Of a stretch of 5,811 bases of DNA, positions 1-5,811 are shown piece after piece; position 1 is the stretch's first letter, and the number at the start of each line of letters is the position of its first letter. The stretch is from JBCBKZ01 sp039026975 (lineage in GTDB: Bacteria > Bacteroidota > Bacteroidia > J057). The translations under genes were made by a program, and so were the position numbers. The notes under the pieces are model-generated. The model was not told where the DNA came from and did not search any database. It saw only the letters and a list, made by a program, of their open reading frames with translations. Location of the stretch: positions 1 to 5,811 of the forward strand of contig JBCCLI010000410.1 of the NCBI GenBank assembly GCA_039026975.1. Direction: 5' to 3'.

Positions 1-83
1 GTCAGAATTGGGCTCCCGGAGTATACTTCATTCAGGTGAGTAGCCCCGAGGGAAATTTTACAGAATCTATTACCATTCAGTAG
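1..83 (+). CDS. 3' end of a secreted protein with a T9SS-type C-terminal sorting domain (partial)
   Basis: Only the last 26 codons are present (reading from base 3, stop TAG at 81-83). They read QNWAPGVYFIQV followed by SSPEGNFTESITIQ. The pattern 'G-V-Y-F-I-x-V', then a turn rich in small and polar residues, then a short beta strand ending at the stop, is typical of the type A C-terminal sorting domain of Bacteroidota T9SS cargo. That domain directs export across the outer membrane and is then removed. The body of the protein lies upstream of the window, so its function cannot be told. The stop is 37 nt before the next start on the same strand, which suggests co-transcription. The call rests on a short stretch: the frame and motif are convincing, but a complete domain (about 70-80 residues) is not visible. 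Confidence 0.72.
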   Translation, partial: QNWAPGVYFIQVSSPEGNFTESITIQ

Positions 84-120
84 TCCATTTAATCTTTCAA
101 CCACAGATCAATTATAGGGT

Positions 121-3100
121 ATGAAACCTATTCAATATATCATAATTACGGTTTGTCTACTCATCCATAGCCTTGCATATACTCAGCCTGTTAACCAATT
201 AATGCATGATGTGGTACTACCTGCACCCAATCCTGCATCACTAGGAAAATACCTAGATATACCTGTATCTCATTTCACAGGAGTCCCCAATATATCCATT
301 CCTATTTATACTGTAACAGAAGGGCCTTTATCACTACCTATTTCCCTGAGCTACCATTCTTCTGGGATCAAAGTAGCAGAAACTGCTTCTTGGGTTGGGC
401 TAGGGTGGAACCTCAGTGCAGGGGGTATGATTACCAGAACGGTCCAGGGGCTACCTGATGATCATCTTGATGGATTTTTTCGGAATAGCCATTTATTAAC
501 AGAAGCCAACCTTGATATAGGGGATAATCCTATTCTGATAGGTGAGAGTAGTGACGGGTCAGAAAAGAGGGAAGTCTGGAAAAGGTTCAGTGAAGGAAGG
601 TTAGATGGAGAAGCTGATATTTTCTCCTTCAGTGTCCCAGGATATAGTGGGAAATTCCATTTTGATCAAGGAAATGAAATAAAGTTTGTTCCTAAGCAAG
701 ATGTAGATATAACGTGGGAGCTTGACGGCTCTCAGGGGTTTACAAGCTTTACCCTTACTGTTCCAGATGGAACGAGATACATATTTGGAGAACATTTAAG
801 TAAAACAGCAAAAGAATCTACCAAAACCATAGATGTAGCTGAGATAGATGTATTTCCCACTACATGGTATTTGCTAAGGGTAGAAACCCCAGATAAAAAA
901 TACCATATAGACCTTGAATATGTGAATGAAAACTACTCCTATGCGAGTCCCTCAAGTTGCAGGTGGATTTATAGTTCTTGCCTTTCAACTGAAACACCTT
1001 CCAATGTATTTGTTGGGCTCCAATGTCCTACTGAAAACGGATTTGATCCAGAACATATTTACAGAAATATGCTGGTCACGGGTAAAAGACTTAGTAAAAT
1101 TACGTCCAGCTATACCACTGTCAGTTTTAATGCTAATACAGTCAGAACGGATTTAACTACTACTGTCCAAGCTATTGCACCTAAAAGACTAGATCAGATA
1201 GAGATAAAAAGTGATGACTCCTGCCAAAAGTATGATTTCACCTATGATCTTTTTGAGGATAGAATCCATAAGGATAAGCCATCTGGTAGACGCTTGCAAT
1301 TAGTATCTCTTCAACAAACTTCCTGTGATAACCAAGATAAGATTCCTCCTCATACCTTTTCTTATAATCCAGGAGTAGGGGTAGTGGGTGAAAGAATTCA
1401 TTTTCCCTGGAGAATGGATAAAGCAGTAGACCATTGGGGGTATTACAATGGTAAAGGGGCTAATAACAATTATAGGTCTAACGTGCCGGAAGGCTCAACC
1501 ATAGATTCTTACACCTATGGATCTTCCAATAGGGAGTCTGCAGAAAACTATATGAAAACCGGTATACTGGAAAAGATTACCTATCCCACAGGGGGATATG
1601 CTGAATTTCATTTTGAAGCTAATAAAGTGGATAGAGAGGTTCGTTCCACGCCTGCAACCTTACTGAATACACCTGATGGATACTTGAGGAACTGCCCTAA
1701 TCCCATCTCTTGCTGTGAGAATGTAACGCCTGATCATACAGCCACAGCCACTTTCAATAATGCCAGTCAAATAAATGACAGTTTTTTCAGATTAGCACTT
1801 GCCCCTACTAATTGTGGAGCAAACGGAGAGGATGCTTCAGCTTCATTTACCATTAGACATCCTGATGGAACAGAAATAGGTTCATTTGGATTCAACCTTG
1901 GAGATGAACAAACAGAGAACGCTATTACACTTCCTATATCCTCCTTAGATAACTTTTCCGCCCTCACAACGGGCACTTATATAGTAGACCTTAATGTTCC
2001 TACAGGCTGGGGAAGCGTAGAAATTTTCCATTCTCCTTTAGTAAGAACAGATTATCCAGTTGGTGGCCTCAGGATAAAGAAGACGGTTATTCATGATGGA
2101 ATCTCTGATGCAAACAATATTGAGACCACCTTTGATTATACAAATCCTTCTACTGGTCATACCTCAGGTAAGCTTATGCAGGAGCCTACCTACGCTTACA
2201 AAATAGCAGGAGCTATAGAGTTTTGGGGATATAGTTCTATTAATCAGCAGTGGAGTATTCATAGTGAAGGGGTCAATGAGACCATTGTTTTTGAGGATCA
2301 AAGCGCTTGGCCTTTACAGACACTGGATGGTCTCCAATTAGGATATGAATATGTAACTGTCTCCCAAGAGGGGAATGGAACCAGTTCTTACTCCTTCAAT
2401 GTAAGGAGACCTGATTTAGCCGTTTCTTCTATCTATCCTTCCCTTCCTTATGACTTAAATCCTGAGAATGGAACACCTGCAAGTTCAGAGGTAAAAGAGG
2501 CCTCAGGGGTGAATATCCAGAAAGAGGTATTCTCAGGAGGTAATATGTATTTTGGTGAATCTAAAGCCTTGATGCTTAAGGCCTCCCTTCCTACGCCTTG
2601 TACCATAGATGGGCCTACTTCCACATATATTCTAGGTGGAAAAGTACATCAGCGTTCTTACCGCTTATACAAGATTAAGACGAGCTCATACCGTTTATCA
2701 GAAAGAGTAAGTACACTTGATAATGTGGCTACTACCACTCAGTATGAGTATACAAGCTCTGATAAACATGAGTTTCCTGTGGTGAATAGAGTTATTCAAT
2801 CTAATGGCCGTGTCTCCGAACAACGATTAAAGTACCCATTAGACTATAGAGGAGGGCTTGATTTTGAAAATGGCTCTAATATTAGCATAGATGCCCTGGT
2901 AAACCAGCATATTATAGGTACTCCAATAGAAACCCAGACCTGGGAAGGGAGTTCTATTGGCAACCTGAAAATGATAGGAGGGCAAATTTCTATCTTTAAT
3001 GATTTTGCGGATACAGGAACCCCAATATTAAAACCCTCCAAAATATTCCTTTTTGAAACTGCTACTCCAGTAGGATCAGTTAATGATGATCAGGACCCCG

Positions 3101-3513
3101 GGACGCATTTATATGGAAACCTGGACCCAGCAGATGTAGAAAAAGACCTATATAAAGAAAGGGCCTATTTCATTTATTCATCTTCCTACGGGAATTTATT
3201 AGAGCAGTCTCTCACAAACGGTACTCCTATTTCCTATGTATGGGATCTTAGTGGTAACAGACCTCTGGCCCAGGTAGTGGGAAAAACCTATGACCAAATT
3301 AAAGGCACGTACTATACGCAGTTCAGGAATACATTTTTAGATGCCCTGGTAACCACCTATACCTATGATGGCCGGCTCCGATTGACATCAGTTACTGGTC
3401 CGGATAATATCACCACTAGATACAGTTATGATGGGCTAAACAGGCTCATCAATACAAAAGATCATGATCAGGCGCTCCTTCAAACCATCAGGTATCACTA
3501 TTCCGGAAACTAG
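121..3513 (+). CDS. Secreted Rhs/YD-repeat family protein, Bacteroidota type, no toxin tail
   Basis: This is a complete 1130-residue protein. A Sec signal peptide covers about residues 1-22 (hydrophobic core 5-20; no lipobox). Residues 33-108 hold the block that opens many Bacteroidota Rhs-like proteins: PNPASLGKYLDIPVS, then SLPISLSYHSSGIKV, then WVGLGWNLSAGG. Other family landmarks are DHWGYYNGK (437-445), ITYPTGGYAEFHFEAN (486-501), YPVGGLRIKKT (645-655) and VWDLSGNRPLA (1040-1050). Two YD repeats follow at about 1079-1099 and 1100-1120 (TYTYDGRLRL, RYSYDGLNRL), and the chain ends in YHYSGN. Members of about this length that end this way are common in the phylum, so I read the end as natural, not truncated. 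There is no toxin domain, T9SS tail or transmembrane helix after the signal. A beta-rich segment at 537-640 looks inserted. The family builds beta-strand shells; the role of toxin-less members is unclear. The start fits the signal peptide; upstream there is only a weak 'aggg'. Confidence 0.93.
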   Translation: MKPIQYIIITVCLLIHSLAYTQPVNQLMHDVVLPAPNPASLGKYLDIPVSHFTGVPNISIPIYTVTEGPLSLPISLSYHSSGIKVAETASWVGLGWNLSAGGMITRTVQGLPDDHLDGFFRNSHLLTEANLDIGDNPILIGESSDGSEKREVWKRFSEGRLDGEADIFSFSVPGYSGKFHFDQGNEIKFVPKQDVDITWELDGSQGFTSFTLTVPDGTRYIFGEHLSKTAKESTKTIDVAEIDVFPTTWYLLRVETPDKKYHIDLEYVNENYSYASPSSCRWIYSSCLSTETPSNVFVGLQCPTENGFDPEHIYRNMLVTGKRLSKITSSYTTVSFNANTVRTDLTTTVQAIAPKRLDQIEIKSDDSCQKYDFTYDLFEDRIHKDKPSGRRLQLVSLQQTSCDNQDKIPPHTFSYNPGVGVVGERIHFPWRMDKAVDHWGYYNGKGANNNYRSNVPEGSTIDSYTYGSSNRESAENYMKTGILEKITYPTGGYAEFHFEANKVDREVRSTPATLLNTPDGYLRNCPNPISCCENVTPDHTATATFNNASQINDSFFRLALAPTNCGANGEDASASFTIRHPDGTEIGSFGFNLGDEQTENAITLPISSLDNFSALTTGTYIVDLNVPTGWGSVEIFHSPLVRTDYPVGGLRIKKTVIHDGISDANNIETTFDYTNPSTGHTSGKLMQEPTYAYKIAGAIEFWGYSSINQQWSIHSEGVNETIVFEDQSAWPLQTLDGLQLGYEYVTVSQEGNGTSSYSFNVRRPDLAVSSIYPSLPYDLNPENGTPASSEVKEASGVNIQKEVFSGGNMYFGESKALMLKASLPTPCTIDGPTSTYILGGKVHQRSYRLYKIKTSSYRLSERVSTLDNVATTTQYEYTSSDKHEFPVVNRVIQSNGRVSEQRLKYPLDYRGGLDFENGSNISIDALVNQHIIGTPIETQTWEGSSIGNLKMIGGQISIFNDFADTGTPILKPSKIFLFETATPVGSVNDDQDPGTHLYGNLDPADVEKDLYKERAYFIYSSSYGNLLEQSLTNGTPISYVWDLSGNRPLAQVVGKTYDQIKGTYYTQFRNTFLDALVTTYTYDGRLRLTSVTGPDNITTRYSYDGLNRLINTKDHDQALLQTIRYHYSGN

Positions 3514-3526
3514 TCAGCCCACTCTC

Positions 3527-5811
3527 ATGAAAAGAAATTCATTTCTACCCCTATATATCCTTGCCTTTTTGTGTACATCCCTTTCCTACACATTCGCATT
3601 TCATAATACGGATCCGGAAAAACCCGTCTCCAAATCATCTCATATCCATGAGCCAGAGGAGATAAAAGAAGCAATCCAAAACCTCACGGCTTCTAATATC
3701 ACTCCCTATGCAGTTGATTTGACTTGGGATGCCATAGATGGAGCAGCTGAATACTTTATTTGGCTCAATAATCAGAGACTATCTAATGTCACTACTAATC
3801 AACTCCATTTAACCACTCTTACTCCCGGAAACCGATATAGCTTTAGGGTATTAGCCCGCTATGTAGGAGGAGGATACTCGGATTCCTCACCCACCATTAA
3901 GTTTGATGCCCTCGAGGAAGTCAACTTTAATCCTCCAATTGTTTGCAATACCACTACCAATCTGTCAGAAGGAAAATTGGCCATCCAATCAACCACTAAA
4001 TCTGGTGGGGATGCTGCTTTTGCAGTAGATGGTTCTTTATCAGAGAGTAACTTACAGCATACCCTGAAAAGTGATAATCCATGGTGGCAAGTAGACTTAG
4101 GGGATGTCTACCATATCAAAGATCTATTTGTCTACAATCGGACTAGCTGCTGCGGAGATAGGATCAAAAATTTCCATGTGTTTATTTCTCCTTATCCCTT
4201 TTCAAGTTTTGCTACCGTGACTTCTTTGCAAGATGATCCTAATGTATACGCACTTCAGGCAAGTAATACAAATGAAGCACTCTATACATTTGAGCTATCA
4301 GAAACAGTAGTGGGTAGGTACGTGCGTATACAACTTCCAGGTAAGCAGACTTTGCACATGAAGGAAGTGGTAGTGATGGGGTGTACAGGAGCAGAAGAAC
4401 CTCTTGGGGTACCTCAAAACCTCCAAGCGACTACGGTTACAGCTAACTCTATAACTTTGAGTTGGGATCCGGTAAATGAAGCAGAGAAGTATATCATCTA
4501 TCAAGATGGAACGGCTGTTAAAGAAGTTACTAGCTCTACAGCTGTCATGACTGGACTTTCCCCAGAAACATGGTATGGGTATACAGTAGCAGCTGTTAGA
4601 GGGACTGAGGTTTCTAGTAAATCAGGATCTATCCGTGTACAGACCCTCAAGGAGGAACCTGATCCTCTAGGAGTTCCACAGAACCTGCAAGCCAGCAATA
4701 TCACCTTTACCTCCGTGAACCTAAACTGGGAAGGGGTAGGGGGAGCAGAGAAATATAATGTCTATCAGGATGGGGTCAAGGTGAAGGAGGTGACGACTAC
4801 TAATACCCAAATCACAGGACTTTCTCAAGACACAGAATATAGCTTCCATGTAGCAGCGGTAAGAGGGAGTGAAACCTCTCCTAAGTCTAATACTGAGACT
4901 ATCAGAACGCTCAAAGAAGAAGAACCTGTCCCCCCAGGTAGCTGTAGTAGTCCGGTGAATTTGGCACTTAATAAATCAGCTACTCAGTCCTCTGTGTATA
5001 ATGATGGGAATGCAGCTTATGCTGTGAATGGCGTGACTACTTACAATGCAAGTCAGCTCCAGCAAACGAAAAGTGATACAGAAGCTTGGTGGCAGGTAGA
5101 TCTAGAGGATGTTTACCACCTAAGGCAGGTCAAGATTTTTAACAGAACCAATTGCTGTGGCGGGAGAATTAAGAATTTTATGGTCTTTATTTCTCCCTAC
5201 CCAATTTCGAATACTGCTACAGTTGCCCAGCTGAAAAATGATGATAATGTTACGGCTATCAATGGACCAAATACTGACAACCCCACCTATGAACTAAATG
5301 TGGCAGATGGAGTCATAGGGAGGTATGTACGTGTACAACTTCAAGACAAGGACCACCTACACATGCATGAAGTGGAAGTGTATGGCTGTAGTGGGATAGA
5401 TCCGCTGGGTACCCCTCAAAATCTTCAGGCCAGCAATATCACCTTTACCTCCGTGAACCTAAACTGGGAAGGGGTAGGGGGAGCAGAAAAATATAATGTT
5501 TATCAGGATGGGGTCAAGGTGAAGGAGGTAACGAATACTAGTACCCAAATCACAGGACTTTCTCAAGACACAGAATATAGCTTCCGTGTGGCAGCAGTAA
5601 GAGGGAATGAAACTTCTCCTAAGTCAAACACTGCGACTATCAGAACACTCAAAGAAGAAGAGCCTGTCCTCCCAGGTAGCTGTAGTAGTCCGGTGAATTT
5701 GGCCTTAAATAAGCCAGCTACTTCATCCTCTATACGTAATGGAGGACAAGCCAGCTATGCGGTAAACGGAAATACTGTTTACAATGCCAGCCAGCTACAG
5801 CATACTCAGAA
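3527..5811 (+). CDS. Secreted multidomain FN3 / F-type lectin (F5/8 type C-like) protein, 3' end missing
   Basis: The frame is open from ATG 3527 to the window end (761 codons plus 2 nt, no stop). A signal peptide covers about residues 1-24 (MKRNSFLPLYILAFLCTSLS, likely cleavage after TFA). Modules in order: FN3 50-130; lectin 140-286; FN3 293-376; FN3 382-465; lectin 473-621; FN3 628-711; lectin from 719, cut. The lectins show WWQVDL, then NRT-x-CC-x-x-R-I-K-N, then GRYVR-x-QL and a closing Cys (C286, C621) that may pair with C140 and C473. In lectin 1, H178, R205, C208-C209 and R212 match the spacing of eel fucolectin H52, R79, C82-C83 and R86, so fucose-type sugar binding is the likely role. 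Lectin 2 has Q513 in the His place. FN3 modules are joined by acidic, Pro-containing linkers (KEEPDP, KEEEPVPPG). It starts 13 nt after the Rhs-like gene with no evident ribosome site. A T9SS tail or further modules may lie beyond the window. Confidence 0.9.
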   Translation, partial: MKRNSFLPLYILAFLCTSLSYTFAFHNTDPEKPVSKSSHIHEPEEIKEAIQNLTASNITPYAVDLTWDAIDGAAEYFIWLNNQRLSNVTTNQLHLTTLTPGNRYSFRVLARYVGGGYSDSSPTIKFDALEEVNFNPPIVCNTTTNLSEGKLAIQSTTKSGGDAAFAVDGSLSESNLQHTLKSDNPWWQVDLGDVYHIKDLFVYNRTSCCGDRIKNFHVFISPYPFSSFATVTSLQDDPNVYALQASNTNEALYTFELSETVVGRYVRIQLPGKQTLHMKEVVVMGCTGAEEPLGVPQNLQATTVTANSITLSWDPVNEAEKYIIYQDGTAVKEVTSSTAVMTGLSPETWYGYTVAAVRGTEVSSKSGSIRVQTLKEEPDPLGVPQNLQASNITFTSVNLNWEGVGGAEKYNVYQDGVKVKEVTTTNTQITGLSQDTEYSFHVAAVRGSETSPKSNTETIRTLKEEEPVPPGSCSSPVNLALNKSATQSSVYNDGNAAYAVNGVTTYNASQLQQTKSDTEAWWQVDLEDVYHLRQVKIFNRTNCCGGRIKNFMVFISPYPISNTATVAQLKNDDNVTAINGPNTDNPTYELNVADGVIGRYVRVQLQDKDHLHMHEVEVYGCSGIDPLGTPQNLQASNITFTSVNLNWEGVGGAEKYNVYQDGVKVKEVTNTSTQITGLSQDTEYSFRVAAVRGNETSPKSNTATIRTLKEEEPVLPGSCSSPVNLALNKPATSSSIRNGGQASYAVNGNTVYNASQLQHTQ
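3944..4384 (+). repeat. Diverged first F-type lectin module of the array
   Basis: This stretch encodes residues 140-286 of the lectin protein. It is homologous to 4943-5389 at protein level: WWQVDL, DVYHI/DVYHL, NRT-x-CCG, RIKNF, VFISPYP, GRYVR, LHM and the closing Cys are shared. The DNA has drifted far more than between the later FN3 copies, so this is an older duplication. It is the only complete lectin module in the window with the His-Arg-Arg triad intact (H178, R205, R212). Confidence 0.85.
4691..5428 (+). repeat. 738-bp intragenic tandem unit, copy 1 (FN3 + F-type lectin)
   Basis: This unit encodes residues 389-634 of the lectin protein and is followed directly by copy 2 at an exact offset of 738 bp (246 codons, in frame). 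The first 275 nt (4691-4965: FN3 body, acidic linker, and start of the lectin as far as the PVNLA motif) match 5429-5703 with about 16 mismatches by eye (about 94%). The first 59 nt are identical. Beyond that the lectin-coding part is related but clearly diverged. The unit's left edge is sharp: the codons just before it (NLQ) use different synonyms in the two copies. Confidence 0.9.
5429..5811 (+). repeat. 738-bp intragenic tandem unit, copy 2 (cut by the window end)
   Basis: This is the second copy of the FN3 + lectin unit, encoding residues 635-761. In the near-identical part (5429-5703) only six residues differ from copy 1: T424/N670, N426/S672, H441/R687, S448/N694, E457/A703 and P469/L715. 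From about 5704 the lectin part departs (NKPATSSSIRNGGQ against NKSATQSSVYNDGN) but keeps the 246-residue register up to the window end. Its His at 5801-5803 (H759) restores the sugar-site His that copy 1 lacks. Confidence 0.87.

Noticed and set aside
84..120. Possible promoter before the Rhs-like gene
   Set aside because: I looked for the Bacteroidota -7 element (TAnnTTTG) and -33 TTG and found neither in this 37-nt gap. Read-through from upstream is more likely.
601..795. Minus-strand open frame of 64 codons
   Set aside because: It lies wholly inside the Rhs-like gene, has no recognisable motif, and is explained as a shadow of a well-supported coding frame.
926..1156. Plus-strand open frame of 76 codons in another frame
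   Set aside because: It overlaps conserved Rhs-like coding sequence, its translation resembles no family, and it has no start context of its own.
1767..1976. Minus-strand open frame of 69 codons
   Set aside because: It sits inside the Rhs-like gene opposite the beta-rich insert and shows no domain or signal.
2844..3041. Minus-strand open frame of 65 codons
   Set aside because: It is antisense to the Rhs-like gene with no protein-like features beyond chance hydrophobic residues.
2889..3354. A short shared word, 'agatgccctggtaa', near 2889 and 3340
   Set aside because: Both copies encode a similar D-A-L-V peptide; the match is too short and isolated to be a repeat element.
3436..3513. Possible premature truncation of a larger Rhs toxin gene at the TAG
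   Set aside because: The ending (two YD repeats then a Y-x-Y tail) is the normal end of many Bacteroidota proteins of about this length. The next gene starts 13 nt later with its own signal peptide, and no Rhs core continues in any frame.
3542..3574. Lipoprotein signal around Cys16 of the lectin protein
   Set aside because: The residues before the Cys (A-F-L) do not fit a lipobox, which needs a small residue just before Cys. A normal signal peptidase I site after TFA fits better.
4298..4704. Two adjoining minus-strand open frames (4298-4504 and 4501-4704) that overlap by 4 nt like an operon pair
   Set aside because: Both are antisense to the lectin-FN3 gene, whose frame is strongly supported by repeated conserved modules. 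The 4-nt overlap is coincidental.

Overview
The window looks like DNA from a Bacteroidota bacterium. Three things support this. The first protein ends in what looks like a type IX secretion (T9SS) C-terminal sorting domain. The second belongs to the Rhs-like YD-repeat family typical of that phylum. The start codons lack convincing Shine-Dalgarno sites. A marine or free-living Cytophagia- or Flavobacteriia-type host is plausible but is inference only.

Layout, all on the + strand and tightly packed. Positions 1-83 hold the last 26 codons of a secreted protein with a T9SS-like tail. After a 37-nt gap, 121-3513 encodes a complete 1130-residue secreted Rhs/YD-repeat protein with no toxin tail. After only 13 nt, a third gene starts at ATG 3527 and stays open to the window end (761 codons, no stop). 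It encodes a secreted, modular protein in the order FN3, F-type lectin, FN3, FN3, F-type lectin, FN3, F-type lectin (cut). The three genes leave almost no intergenic DNA and no visible terminator or promoter, so they probably form one transcription unit. I see no RNA genes, mobile elements or CRISPR.

The most distinctive content is the third gene. Its discoidin-fold modules keep the fucose-site spacing of F-type lectins (His, 26 residues, Arg, 6 residues, Arg, with an adjacent Cys-Cys pair between the two Arg). Copy 2 has Gln instead of His, and copies 1 and 2 both lack the usual Asp. The gene grows by a 738-bp (246-residue) tandem unit in which the FN3 part is about 94% identical in DNA while the lectin part has diverged clearly. 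Taken together, the locus looks like a cell-surface or secreted glycan-binding set (lectin array plus Rhs-type beta-rich shell protein). The functional link between the genes is inferred from their spacing and is not shown by the sequence.
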